64,000 nt of DNA from Bacillota bacterium. Lineage in GTDB: Bacteria; Bacillota; Clostridia; Lachnospirales; Lachnospiraceae. The translations under genes and the position numbers were made by a program. Within the stretch, counting starts at the first letter, position 1; each line of letters begins with the position of its first letter. Of the stretch, positions 35,028 to 44,469 are shown piece by piece. The stretch lies in the NCBI GenBank assembly GCA_023436225.1, contig JAEZKA010000060.1, positions 1-64,000 of the forward strand, written 5' to 3'. The notes under the pieces were generated by a model. It saw nothing but the letters and a program-made list of their open reading frames with translations. It was not told where the DNA came from and ran no database searches.

Positions 35028-35055
35028 CACCTTTTCCGTATGCACTCATATAATA
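35028..35055 (+). promoter_or_regulatory. Sigma-K-like promoter of dpaAB
   Basis: CATATAATA (35047-35055) fits the sigma-K -10 pattern CATAnnnTA, and CACC (35028-35031) fits its short -35 element with a 15-bp gap. Dipicolinate synthase is a known sigma-K target in Bacillus. The site lies 28 bp before the chosen dpaA start. Confidence 0.55.
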
Positions 35056-35082
35056 TGGCATGAAGGAATTATGGAGGTTATT

Positions 35083-35958
35083 ATGATCCCAAGATTTGAT
35101 ATCGGAATCTTTGGCGGTGACAACCGTCAGGTATATATGGCACTCGGCTTTCTTTCAAAAGGTTATTCGGTAGCAACCTACCATACCCATACAACGGTTA
35201 CTCATGAAAACTGTACAGAATTGGCCTCCCTTAGCGAATTATTTGAAAGCTGTAATGTTCTTGTTGGCCCAATTCCAATGTCCAGGGATAAAATCACCAT
35301 CAATGCAGCCACCCATGTTGAGGATCTCACAATAGCAAGGGTTGCAGAGCTATTGAACGGGGATCATCTTCTCTTCGGAGGGATAATTCCTTCTGCCATT
35401 ACAAAAGCCTGCGACACATTGGGTACCCATTATTACGATTTGATGAAGGATGAGAGAATCACCATATTAAACGCAGTCGCTACGGCAGAGGGTACTATCA
35501 TGGAGGCAATTGCCAGCAGTGATCGTAATCTTCACGCCAGCAAATGTCTGGTGCTTGGTTATGGTCGTTGTGCCAAGGTTCTTAGTGCAAAGCTGAAGTC
35601 CCTGGATGCCCATGTACTGGTCGCAGCGCGCAGTGAGGAAGCTCTGGCCTTCGCCCAGGCAATGGGGCTTTCTACCGTAACTCTTCCTTATATTAAGTGC
35701 GTTCTCCCTTCCTGTGATTATATATTTAACACCATACCTTCTCTTATCCTGACCCCGGATTGTCTGGATTATGTTAATAAACATGCCTGCATTATTGACA
35801 TTGCATCTGCCCCCGGCGGTTTGGATTATTCTTATGCCGAAAAACTTCATCTGAATGCAAAGTTGTGTCTTAGTCTGCCTGGAAAGGTAGCCCCAAAGAC
35901 TTCGGCTGATATTCTGATAACAACAATCCTATCGTTAATCAAAGAAAGAAGTGATTAA
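35083..35958 (+). CDS. dpaA: Dipicolinate synthase subunit A
   Basis: DpaA with DpaB oxidises dihydrodipicolinate to dipicolinic acid in the mother cell; the product is loaded into the spore core. The 291-residue protein has a dehydrogenase-like fold with GIFGGDNRQ near the start and a nucleotide-binding LGYGRCAKVL (about 150). The start at 35083 follows GGAGG by 5 bp. A longer frame beginning at 34975 would run through the promoter and is rejected. The stop abuts the dpaB start codon. Confidence 0.93.
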   Translation: MIPRFDIGIFGGDNRQVYMALGFLSKGYSVATYHTHTTVTHENCTELASLSELFESCNVLVGPIPMSRDKITINAATHVEDLTIARVAELLNGDHLLFGGIIPSAITKACDTLGTHYYDLMKDERITILNAVATAEGTIMEAIASSDRNLHASKCLVLGYGRCAKVLSAKLKSLDAHVLVAARSEEALAFAQAMGLSTVTLPYIKCVLPSCDYIFNTIPSLILTPDCLDYVNKHACIIDIASAPGGLDYSYAEKLHLNAKLCLSLPGKVAPKTSADILITTILSLIKERSD

Positions 35959-36546
35959 ATGACTCTAAGTGGCAAAAAAATAGGGGTAGCTTTAACCGGC
36001 TCTTATTGTACCTTTGATACCGTATTTCCGCAAATCGAACGACTAGTGCAGGATAATAACGATGTTACTACCATCTTCTCAGATCGCGCCCAGGTGACCG
36101 ACACCCGTTTCGGTAAAGCAGATGACTTCCTCAAAAAAGCGAAAACAATCACAGGCAATGATCCGATATTGACTATCGTTGAAGCAGAGAAGATCGGTCC
36201 AAAAAGCCTGTTCGACATTGTAGTTATAGCTCCGTGTACCGGAAATACCATGGCAAAGCTAGCGAACGCCATTACTGATTCCCCAGTGCTCATGGCGGCC
36301 AAAAGCCAGCTTCGTAACAATAAACCAATCGTTCTTGCCATCGCCACGAATGACGCCCTCAGTAATAACCTGAAGAACATCGGTCTTTTGCTGGGAGCGA
36401 AAAATGTATATTTCGTTCCCTTCGGTCAGGATAATTATAAAAGTAAGCCATACTCCATGGTGGCACATTTTGATTACATGCTTCCAACCCTAGAGGAGGC
36501 ACTTGAAGGCAAACAGCTGCAGCCCATTATAATGGCACCAAAATGA
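35959..36546 (+). CDS. dpaB: Dipicolinate synthase subunit B
   Basis: This is the flavoprotein-type partner of DpaA (195 residues). The fold of FMN-binding decarboxylase-like proteins is shown by KIGVALTGSYCTF at the N terminus, IAPCTGNTMAKLA (about 90-102) and NKPIVLAIATND. It begins immediately after the dpaA stop. Together they define a sporulating organism. Confidence 0.93.
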   Translation: MTLSGKKIGVALTGSYCTFDTVFPQIERLVQDNNDVTTIFSDRAQVTDTRFGKADDFLKKAKTITGNDPILTIVEAEKIGPKSLFDIVVIAPCTGNTMAKLANAITDSPVLMAAKSQLRNNKPIVLAIATNDALSNNLKNIGLLLGAKNVYFVPFGQDNYKSKPYSMVAHFDYMLPTLEEALEGKQLQPIIMAPK

Positions 36547-36626
36547 TGTTATTGCTACCTCTTCATGACTTACCATTAACAAATCTAAGCATTAAGAAAA
36601 CAAAAATCCATTTATGAGGTGATAAG

Positions 36627-38477
36627 ATGTGTGGGATAACCGGATTTTGCAATATGGAAATTGATTTTACGAAGGATTATGATCGATGGCACAATAGTTT
36701 AATAAACATGAGGCAAAAGCTGATCCACCGCGGACCGGATGAACAAGGTGAGATGCTGGTTTCCAAGATCGGAATGGCCCATACCAGATTATCCATCATC
36801 GATATCAGCCGCGGTCACCAGCCAATGACAAAGTTAAAATCCGGCGCTTCCTACACCATCATTTACAACGGTGAGCTTTATAACACCGCTGAGCTTAGGG
36901 AAAATCTAATCAATATGGGTTATCTCTTCAAGACACATACCGATACTGAAGTTATTTTGACCGGTTTTATGGCTTATGGCGGTGAATTTGTTAAGGAATT
37001 GAATGGCATCTTCTCCTTCGCTGTCTGGGACGAAAATAACAGTATTCTTTATCTTGCAAGAGACCGTTTTGGAGTGAAGCCTCTATTCTATACCGTAAAG
37101 GATCAGACTCTTATCTTTTCTTCGGAAATCAAAGCGCTCTTCGAGTATCCCGGGGTGAAACCCATGGTAGATGCGGATGGTCTATGCGAAATCTTCGGTC
37201 TCGGTCCTGCTAAAACCTACGGAAAAGGAGTGTTCAAGAATATCCATGAGGTTTTGGCCGGTAATATCATAACCTTTGATGAAAATGGACTTAGAGAAAG
37301 ACCATATTGGGAATTAACCAGCGCTCCTCATGAAGACGATTACGATACCACAGTAGAAAAAACCTCCTATTTACTATATGATGCTGTAAAACGTCAAATG
37401 ATTTCAGATATTCCAATTTGTACCCTATTATCCGGCGGGGTAGACAGCAGTCTAGTTACCGCGATCTGTGCTAAGGAGCTGAGCAAACAAGGGCTACAGC
37501 TTCGAACCTATTCCTTTGATTTTAAAGATAACGCCAAGCATTTTAAAGCTAACTCCTTCCAGCCATCACAGGATCGGCCTTATGTAGATATTATGATTGA
37601 TCATTCACAAAGCAGCCATACCTATCTGGAATGCGATAATCTTCATTTAGCAGATCAGCTCTATCCTGCAGTGGATGCAAGAGATCTGCCGAATATGGCA
37701 GATGTGGAATCCTCTCTTCTCTATTTCTGTCGACGAGTTGCCACCGAGACAAAGGTGACTCTGACCGGGGAGTGTGCCGATGAGATATTTGGTGGCTATC
37801 CTTGGATTAATCGACCAGAGCTTATGAATGCCGATACCTTTCCCTGGTCAAACAGCTTGGATACACGTAAATTCCCCTTATCCCAGGATCTTCTTGCAAC
37901 ACTGAATCTGGAAGCATACGTGAAATCTGCTTATGAAAAAACCCTCTCAGAGGTTCCTCGTCTAATTGGCGAAAGTCCACTGGAGGCACGTCGTAGGGAG
38001 ATTGCATTTCTCAATCTAAAATGGTTCATGGTTACCCTGCTTGACCGTATGGATCGCTGTAGTATGCACTCTGGTCTGGAAGCCAGAGTCCCGTTTGCAG
38101 ATCACCGTATCGTAGAATATGTCTGGAATGTGCCTTATTCAATGAAGGCTAAAAATGGAGTTGTAAAAGGTCTTCTACGGGATGCGGGCAAAGGCCTGAT
38201 CCCTGACGAAATTCTTTTCCGACGTAAAAGCCCATATCCGAAAACCTACCACCCGGAATATGAAACCCTCCTTGGCAACCGTCTTCTGGAGGTTATCTCA
38301 GATCCCAATGCGCCCATCCATCCACTGATTGACGTAGATAAGATTAAGACCTTCCTGCAATCACCCTCTGATTACGGTAAGCCCTGGTATGGGCAGCTAA
38401 TGGCTGGACCGCAGATGATTGCCTATCTGCTGCAAATCAACTATTGGTTGGAAAAGTATCATGTTCAATTGGTGTAG
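36627..38477 (+). CDS. asnB: Glutamine-hydrolysing asparagine synthetase
   Basis: This enzyme makes asparagine from aspartate, ATP and glutamine. The N-terminal glutaminase domain begins with the catalytic Cys 2 (MCGITGF) and has HRGPDEQG and YNGELYN. The C-terminal synthetase domain has the pyrophosphate loop LLSGGVDSS (269-275 core) and GECADEIFGGYPW. Length is 616. It lies 80 bp after dpaB in the same direction with no terminator between, so it may be co-expressed in sporulation, as Bacillus asnO is. A closely related amidotransferase modifying cell-wall precursors is a less likely alternative. Confidence 0.9.
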   Translation: MCGITGFCNMEIDFTKDYDRWHNSLINMRQKLIHRGPDEQGEMLVSKIGMAHTRLSIIDISRGHQPMTKLKSGASYTIIYNGELYNTAELRENLINMGYLFKTHTDTEVILTGFMAYGGEFVKELNGIFSFAVWDENNSILYLARDRFGVKPLFYTVKDQTLIFSSEIKALFEYPGVKPMVDADGLCEIFGLGPAKTYGKGVFKNIHEVLAGNIITFDENGLRERPYWELTSAPHEDDYDTTVEKTSYLLYDAVKRQMISDIPICTLLSGGVDSSLVTAICAKELSKQGLQLRTYSFDFKDNAKHFKANSFQPSQDRPYVDIMIDHSQSSHTYLECDNLHLADQLYPAVDARDLPNMADVESSLLYFCRRVATETKVTLTGECADEIFGGYPWINRPELMNADTFPWSNSLDTRKFPLSQDLLATLNLEAYVKSAYEKTLSEVPRLIGESPLEARRREIAFLNLKWFMVTLLDRMDRCSMHSGLEARVPFADHRIVEYVWNVPYSMKAKNGVVKGLLRDAGKGLIPDEILFRRKSPYPKTYHPEYETLLGNRLLEVISDPNAPIHPLIDVDKIKTFLQSPSDYGKPWYGQLMAGPQMIAYLLQINYWLEKYHVQLV

Positions 38478-38512
38478 GTATAGAGAAAAGATAAACTAGT
38501 GGCAAAGGGGAA

Positions 38513-38808
38513 GGTTGCTGATAGGAAGAAGGGTAATGGGATGCCTTTTTGAAAGTATTTGCAGTTTACGTGCATTTCTTAGGTATCTGAGAGAACGATG
38601 AAATCAGACGCGCGATAAATCGCACGAGCGCAAATGTTTGACGAAGGGAATAAATCGGAAAGCTACTGTGTAGGTTTCCGATTTATTCCCTGAGGAGTTT
38701 TTGCGCGGTCTGATTGCACCAAGTGAACGAAGAAACCTTAGAAGTGCTAGTAAACTGAAACTAGCTTTTCAAAAAGGTATCCTATTACCGTACCTCCTGT
38801 CATCAACC
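38513..38808. repeat. Large imperfect inverted repeat (fold-back element)
   Basis: About 296 bp reads as one long imperfect palindrome. The outer arms match (GGTTGnTGAnAGGA near 38513 against its complement ending 38808), then the GGATnCCTTTTTGAAA, GCAGTTTACnTGCA-type and ATCAGACnGCGC blocks. The innermost perfect helix, GGGAATAAATCGGAAA, pairs across a ~10-nt loop at 38663-38673. No reading frame of note lies inside. It could form one giant RNA or DNA hairpin. Confidence 0.8.
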
Positions 38809-38846
38809 GTCCCTGGAATGATACATTGATAATTTTGATAGTAAAA

Positions 38847-38926
38847 AAGGAAGATGGTCAGTCCCATTAATTGCACTGTGATCGGAATGTATCCGGTGCT
38901 TTGTTTGGGGCTGATTCATCTTCCTT
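38847..38926 (-). terminator. Terminator of the tgt-yajC operon
   Basis: AAGGAAGATG-TCAG-CCC pairs with GGG-CTGA-CATCTTCCTT; TTTTTT follows on the minus strand. It lies 50 bp beyond the yajC stop. Confidence 0.85.
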
Positions 38927-38975
38927 CTTAAGGATAATGTCATATAACAGCATTCATTATCTATGATATGATTTC

Positions 38976-39299
38976 TTATTTCTCCGTGTTCGGCTTTTCA
39001 ATCTCAACGATAGCGCTCTTCTTCATGGGAATTCTACAATTCTTATTATTGCCGAATTCAACGATTACGATTTCATCCATAACGTCAATTACAACTCCAT
39101 AAAAACCGCCTGAAGTTAATACGCTGTCTCCTGCAGCTATAGTAGAGAGCATCATACTCATCTTCTTCTGCTGCTTCTTCTGCGGGCGGATTAACATAAA
39201 GTAAAGTAAAAGACCTAAGAAACCAATCTCTACAACCAATAACAGCATAGAGCCTCCGGTTGAACCTGTACCTGCGGTTAAAAGCATTAAATTATTCAT
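38976..39299 (-). CDS. yajC: Preprotein translocase subunit YajC
   Basis: This small membrane protein is associated with the SecDF complex. It has one hydrophobic helix (about 18-38) followed by IRPQKKQQKKMSMM, the typical basic motif, and a short beta-rich cytoplasmic domain (VLTSGGFYGVVIDVMDEIVIVEFG). Length is 107. GGAGG precedes the ATG. It lies 49 bp after tgt, a conserved bacterial pairing; secDF does not follow here because a terminator intervenes. Confidence 0.92.
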   Translation of the reverse strand: MNNLMLLTAGTGSTGGSMLLLVVEIGFLGLLLYFMLIRPQKKQQKKMSMMLSTIAAGDSVLTSGGFYGVVIDVMDEIVIVEFGNNKNCRIPMKKSAIVEIEKPNTEK

Positions 39300-39348
39300 A
39301 ATAATATTCCTCCTGATTTCGTTTTCTATAATTCAATGTTATTCGCTT

Positions 39349-40482
39349 CTAATCCTCGCTCCTAACAAATCCTTCTAATCTCATCTTTTTATACTGTGAA
39401 TATCTCTTCTCACGGATCGCTTCCCTTATCTCCTCCATCATATGGTTATAGAAATAAAGATTATGGATTACCATAAGTCTCATACCGAGCATTTCCTTTG
39501 CTTTTAGTAAATGCCTGATATAGGAACGGCTGTAATGCTTACATACAGGGCAGCCACAGCCCTCTTCGATCGGTCTGTCATCCAGCTCATACCTCGCGTT
39601 CATCAGATTCATCTTGCCGTTATTGGTATATGCGTGTCCATGCCTGCCGTTTCTTGTAGGATAGACACAGTCAAAGAAATCAACACCGCGATCCACTGCT
39701 TCCAGTATATTCGCCGGCGTACCAACTCCCATCAAATATACCGGCTTATTTAACGGCAGATATGGTACTGTCTCATCAAGAATTCGATACATCTCCTCAT
39801 GACTTTCACCTACCGCCAATCCCCCTAAGGCATAACCGTCAAGGTCCAGCTCTGAAATTGTCTTAGCATGTTCAATTCGGATATCCTCAAAGGTACCGCC
39901 TTGGTTAATGCCAAATAGCATCTGGTGCTGATTAATCGTATCCTCAAGTCCATTCAACCGATCCATCTCGATTTTGCATCGCTTTAGCCAACGTGTTGTC
40001 CGGTCCACAGAATTTTGCATATATTCCCTTGTTGCGGGATGAGGTGGGCATTCATCAAAAGCCATTGCTATGGTAGATGCCAGATTAGACTGGATCTGCA
40101 TACTCTCCTCCGGCCCCATGAATATTTTTCTTCCATCGATATGAGAACTAAAATAAACTCCTTCTTCCTTAATCTTTCGCAGTCCGGAAAGAGAAAACAC
40201 CTGAAATCCGCCGGAGTCTGTTAAGATTGGCTTGTCCCATACCATGAACTTGTGAAGTCCCCCCATCTGCTTTACAACCTTATCTCCCGGTCTTACATGT
40301 AAATGATAGGTATTCGATAATTCTACCTGGGTTCCGATCTCCTGCAAATCCATCGTTGAGACCGCACCTTTAATCGCCGCCGTTGTTCCGACGTTCATGA
40401 ATACCGGTGTCTGTATTGTTCCATGAACGGTTTGAAACTCAGCACTTTTTGCTCTACCGTCCTGTTCGATTAGTCTGTACAT
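39349..40482 (-). CDS. tgt: tRNA-guanine transglycosylase
   Basis: Tgt exchanges guanine 34 of certain tRNAs for preQ1 in queuosine synthesis. The protein shows TDSGGFQVFSL with the active-site region, GGLAVGES, the catalytic FDCVYPTRNGRHG and the C-terminal zinc ligands CGCPVC with His in VIHNLYF. Bacterial Tgt starts MYxLIxxDG, so I start at ATG 40482 (378 residues). A longer frame to 40566 adds 28 residues not typical of the family, although the ribosome binding site at 40482 (AGGA, 11 bp) is weak. Confidence 0.92.
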   Translation of the reverse strand: MYRLIEQDGRAKSAEFQTVHGTIQTPVFMNVGTTAAIKGAVSTMDLQEIGTQVELSNTYHLHVRPGDKVVKQMGGLHKFMVWDKPILTDSGGFQVFSLSGLRKIKEEGVYFSSHIDGRKIFMGPEESMQIQSNLASTIAMAFDECPPHPATREYMQNSVDRTTRWLKRCKIEMDRLNGLEDTINQHQMLFGINQGGTFEDIRIEHAKTISELDLDGYALGGLAVGESHEEMYRILDETVPYLPLNKPVYLMGVGTPANILEAVDRGVDFFDCVYPTRNGRHGHAYTNNGKMNLMNARYELDDRPIEEGCGCPVCKHYSRSYIRHLLKAKEMLGMRLMVIHNLYFYNHMMEEIREAIREKRYSQYKKMRLEGFVRSED

Positions 40483-40825
40483 TTTTCTGTTGTTCCTACT
40501 TTCTGTATACCACGACATAACCATACTACCTAATCTTTTATGCCGCAACGATATAATTACCTTCATTTTAACATTACAAGTATACCCTTAAAAGGCTATA
40601 TTTTCAACTAAAATATCTTTATTCTTAAATTATTAATGCAGGTTTTAAAGAAATCCATTTATGCTGTTATGATTCGACATATTACTATTATGAATATTTC
40701 ACAAAAATAATATTAATATTATGAAGAAATAGCTTAAAACATAATATATATTGCATTATTATGACTTAATTGGTAGAATTGATATTGCTTAGATTTATTT
40801 AAGTACTATTATAGGAGGTTCCCCT

Positions 40826-43312
40826 ATGTCGATCAAGAAATCCTTACGTATATTACTGATTGTATCATCTATGATACCTGTCATTCTGGTGTCTGTAATT
40901 GTGCATGGATTATTAACCAATCGGCTGGTGGAATTGAATACCAAAAACATTCTACGTCTCGCTGAAACAAGCAGAAGCGGACTCGAAGCCATCCTCGAAA
41001 CCCAACACACCGAAGTGTCCCTACTTGCTCTTCAAGAAGATCTGGCATATGCCGTCGAATCGAGTAACATAAAACGTGCTTTTTCTCAGTCAACCGTAAA
41101 TGAATTGCTTAAAAAACGTTCCAATAGCTATAATAATTGCGAACGAATTTCCTTATATAATATTAACAATGAGATCATTGCCAGCTCTGATCCTTCTGTC
41201 ATAGGAAGCGAAACCAGATCTGAGCTTTCTTTAATCTATATGCTGGCTACGAAATCCATCGCCATCGCTGTAGACGGTATCCGTCCAATGATCAAAGACG
41301 GGGATGTTATCTATTCTCTTGAAATCGGTGCTCCTATTATTGACAGTGATAACGGCAGCATTCAAGGTTACATAATCAGTACCATCCATTCGGACTACTT
41401 CAAGAGCTATCTTAATTCCATTTCCATCGGCGAGTCCGGATTCTGTATCCTTCTGGATAAAGTAGGAACTGTTATTTATCATCCTGATTCCTCCCAGGTC
41501 GGAAAAGAGATTAATTCCGAAAAGCTCTCCTCCCTTATTGATAGCTATAATACTGGCTCAATTATGTCCAGCGGTACCTTCGAGTATTTTTACGAAAACA
41601 CGAAGCAGGTTTATGGATATAGCATTATACCGAAACTCAACTGGGTGCTGCTTGTAAAGCAGGATATCTCTGATATTCAATCAGTAACAGCGATTATGCT
41701 GATCGCATTGATTATTATATGTTCAATCTTACTTATATTTATTATTATATTTGCCAACTATCTGGCTCGCTACTTCTCCACCCCGATCATTGCTCTGAGG
41801 GATGCGATGAGAACTGCCTCAGACGGCAATCTTACGGTCCAGTCTAATATCAAGACCAACAATGAATTGGGTGAATTATCTAAGAATTTCAATAAAATGC
41901 TTCATATTATTAAAACAAATTACGAGGATTTGGAATCCATGCATGAGGAGCTGTTATCCAACGAAGAACAGCTTCGCTCCAATTATGATCACATTGAATT
42001 CCTGGCATATCATGATACCCTAACCAATCTACCGAATAAGCTTGCCTTCTTGGATTATGCGAACGCTGTATTAAACAATTCCGAAGCTCATGATAAGCTT
42101 CATGCTATATATTTCGTTGATTTAGATAATTTTAAGACTGTAAACGATACACTGGGCCATGAGTACGGAGATACGCTTCTGGTTAAAACCGCACAGCTAT
42201 TATCCTCAATTCTCGGCAATAGCGGTATGCTAGCGAGAGCCGGCGGAGACGAGTTCTTACTCCTCAAGGAGGACATAGCCACGAAGGAGATTGCCACAGA
42301 TTTTGCTTCACAGATTATTGAAACCTTCCGCAATCCACTTGATCTGGATGGCGAGATTGTATATGTGTCCATGAGCATCGGTATCTCCATCTATCCCGAG
42401 AATGGTACATCACCAAAGAATTTGATTAAGAACTCTGACATCGCAATGTATAAATCAAAAGATACCGGCAAGAATAAGTTTACTCTGTTCGATGCCAAAA
42501 TGGAGGAGGAGCTGAATCGAAACACCTTAATTCTTGAGGTACTCCGTAACTCCATTGAAAGTAAGGACATTTTCATTCAGTATCAACCACTGATTGAACT
42601 AGAATCGAATAGTATCATTGGGTTTGAGGCTCTCATGAGAATACATAATGAACGTCTTGGGTATCTTAGTCCCTCCGAATTCATCCCGATTGCCGAGGAA
42701 AGCGGTCTGATCACAGAATTAAGCTCCTGGTTAATCAGAGAAGCCTGCAATTATAATAAGAAGTTAATCACTCTAGGATATAATCCTCGCCCGGTATCTG
42801 TGAACATCTCCTCTGTTCAGATCAATCGTCCCGGGTTCATCAGTATGCTATCTGAGATTCTAGAGGAGACCGAACTTCCTCCCGAGTATCTCGAGCTTGA
42901 GATTACGGAGAGCACCTTAGTCTCTTCCATTATGGATGCCACCAAATTGTTAAGTAATCTACAGGATTTAGGTGTTAAGGTATCCTTAGATGATTTCGGT
43001 ACCGGATATTCCTCCTTGAATTATCTGACCAAGATGCCGATTAACACACTTAAGATTGATAAATCCTTCATTGATAATATATGTACCAATGAAAAGGATG
43101 CACAGATTGCGGAATCCATCATCCAATTAGCGCATAGCCTGGAAATCAAGGTTGTAGCCGAGGGCGTGGAAAGCGAAGATCAGCTAGCCGTTTTACGTAG
43201 TAAACACTGTGATATTATACAGGGCTTTATCTTTAGCCCATCGTTACACCCTGATGAATTACTGGAGATCATTAAAGAGGATGATTTAATCTCTCAGTGT
43301 ACATTGTTCTAA
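40826..43312 (+). CDS. Cache-HAMP-GGDEF-EAL signalling protein
   Basis: This is a membrane receptor predicted to make and/or break cyclic di-GMP. The order is a membrane helix (10-30), an extracellular double-Cache ligand domain (about 35-280), a second helix (about 288-312), HAMP (about 313-365), a short coiled linker, the GGDEF domain (GGDEF intact at 473-477) and the EAL domain (EAL at 601-603, with DDFGTGYSS). No RxxD inhibitory site is visible before GGDEF. Both catalytic signatures look intact, so net activity cannot be predicted. It is monocistronic with its own terminator. Confidence 0.92.
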   Translation: MSIKKSLRILLIVSSMIPVILVSVIVHGLLTNRLVELNTKNILRLAETSRSGLEAILETQHTEVSLLALQEDLAYAVESSNIKRAFSQSTVNELLKKRSNSYNNCERISLYNINNEIIASSDPSVIGSETRSELSLIYMLATKSIAIAVDGIRPMIKDGDVIYSLEIGAPIIDSDNGSIQGYIISTIHSDYFKSYLNSISIGESGFCILLDKVGTVIYHPDSSQVGKEINSEKLSSLIDSYNTGSIMSSGTFEYFYENTKQVYGYSIIPKLNWVLLVKQDISDIQSVTAIMLIALIIICSILLIFIIIFANYLARYFSTPIIALRDAMRTASDGNLTVQSNIKTNNELGELSKNFNKMLHIIKTNYEDLESMHEELLSNEEQLRSNYDHIEFLAYHDTLTNLPNKLAFLDYANAVLNNSEAHDKLHAIYFVDLDNFKTVNDTLGHEYGDTLLVKTAQLLSSILGNSGMLARAGGDEFLLLKEDIATKEIATDFASQIIETFRNPLDLDGEIVYVSMSIGISIYPENGTSPKNLIKNSDIAMYKSKDTGKNKFTLFDAKMEEELNRNTLILEVLRNSIESKDIFIQYQPLIELESNSIIGFEALMRIHNERLGYLSPSEFIPIAEESGLITELSSWLIREACNYNKKLITLGYNPRPVSVNISSVQINRPGFISMLSEILEETELPPEYLELEITESTLVSSIMDATKLLSNLQDLGVKVSLDDFGTGYSSLNYLTKMPINTLKIDKSFIDNICTNEKDAQIAESIIQLAHSLEIKVVAEGVESEDQLAVLRSKHCDIIQGFIFSPSLHPDELLEIIKEDDLISQCTLF

Positions 43313-43393
43313 GCATTGATATCATTTCTCATAATAATCTCTATCTTAGTAGAAGGGTATATAATAAGAAGCTACTAAATCATATATAAACAA

Positions 43394-43452
43394 AGACAAG
43401 GGTAAAACACATCCTGAAGCTCTGATGGATGATGTTATCCTTGCCTTATTTT
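43394..43452 (+). terminator. Terminator of the GGDEF-EAL gene
   Basis: GACAAGG-TAA-AC pairs with GTTA-CCTTGCC around a loop with an inner CATCC/GGATG helix, followed by TTATTTTTT. Confidence 0.8.
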
Positions 43453-43524
43453 TTATGAGTATGTACTGAAGCAGTGACGTTTATCTTAATAACTTTTCCA
43501 CTTTTCCGAGTAGCTGTTACATAA

Positions 43525-44397
43525 TTAGTTCGTTCTCAACCTTGCAATATCTCGGTAAGTAACCTGCTTGATACCTGCATCCTTCAGAGCATAACGATAA
43601 TCCTCGTCCTTCATCAGCTGATATTCATGAACACGTCTTTGCCAGGTCGGATTGATGTACTTTATCTCGTCGGTCTCCTTGGAGGGATGAATATAGGTCT
43701 CTGAGATACCTTCCGGCAAACGATACATTCTGTTAATCATCATCTGTTTAAAGCTCTCATAGGTTTCACCAGGCTGGGGCGAGTAGGAGTGGGTCAAAAG
43801 ATAATCCGGTGTCAGAATCCCCACCCCATCTGCCATTTCTATGATCGCCTTAAAGGTAGCCAGCATTTGAGGATGATCTAAAGGTCCTAACAGAAAATCA
43901 TCCTTGTAATAATTACGAAAGAATCGAAATGGCAACTTGCCATGGGCTGCACATACTTCAAACACAGTAGGTAGAAAGCATTCTCCTGCCAGACCATAAA
44001 GACTCCCCATATGATTATCCACATGGGATAACTGTAAGCCATAACGAATACATTGGTCAAACTGAGCCTTGATCTCCTCCACCACCTCGTCCTTAACAGC
44101 ATGTGCTGCAAAGCCTTCACAGGTTGGATATAAAAAGCCCTGCTCATCCTCAAGAGATGTGCCATGGGTAAGACTACGGGATCTCATATTCTCCCATTCA
44201 CTTGTAAAGGTGAGATGAAGTCCGACATTTGTTATTTTATTGCGAACACACCAGGAAGCGGCCTCTTCAAACCCCGGAGTACAGGGCATAATCGTAGCGG
44301 AAGATACCAAACCTTCCGAGAGTAATTCGAATATTGCCTCGTTTACGGATGAACATTGTCCAAAATCATCCGTATTCATAATCATATATCGTTCCAT
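43525..44397 (-). CDS. ChbG/HpnK family carbohydrate deacetylase
   Basis: This family removes an acetyl group from N-acetylated sugars; ChbG deacetylates chitobiose or its 6-phosphate. Metal and catalytic residues are visible as NTDDFG (Asp 10-11), GLHLT (His 61) and SHVDNHMGS (His 125 and His 129). Length is 290. GGAGG precedes the ATG. It is last in the leftward locus after the kinase and GH4 genes, which strongly suggests an N-acetylglucosamine-containing disaccharide as substrate. Confidence 0.87.
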   Translation of the reverse strand: MERYMIMNTDDFGQCSSVNEAIFELLSEGLVSSATIMPCTPGFEEAASWCVRNKITNVGLHLTFTSEWENMRSRSLTHGTSLEDEQGFLYPTCEGFAAHAVKDEVVEEIKAQFDQCIRYGLQLSHVDNHMGSLYGLAGECFLPTVFEVCAAHGKLPFRFFRNYYKDDFLLGPLDHPQMLATFKAIIEMADGVGILTPDYLLTHSYSPQPGETYESFKQMMINRMYRLPEGISETYIHPSKETDEIKYINPTWQRRVHEYQLMKDEDYRYALKDAGIKQVTYRDIARLRTN

Positions 44398-44469
44398 TCT
44401 TCTTCCTCCTCTATGTATTGCTAATTTTCTCTGCTCATCACTGCCTGCTCCTTCTGTTGATTACTACTT

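Noticed and set aside
34975..35082. N-terminal extension of DpaA
   Set aside because: It would translate across the sigma-K-like promoter and lacks a ribosome binding site; the family starts near 35083.
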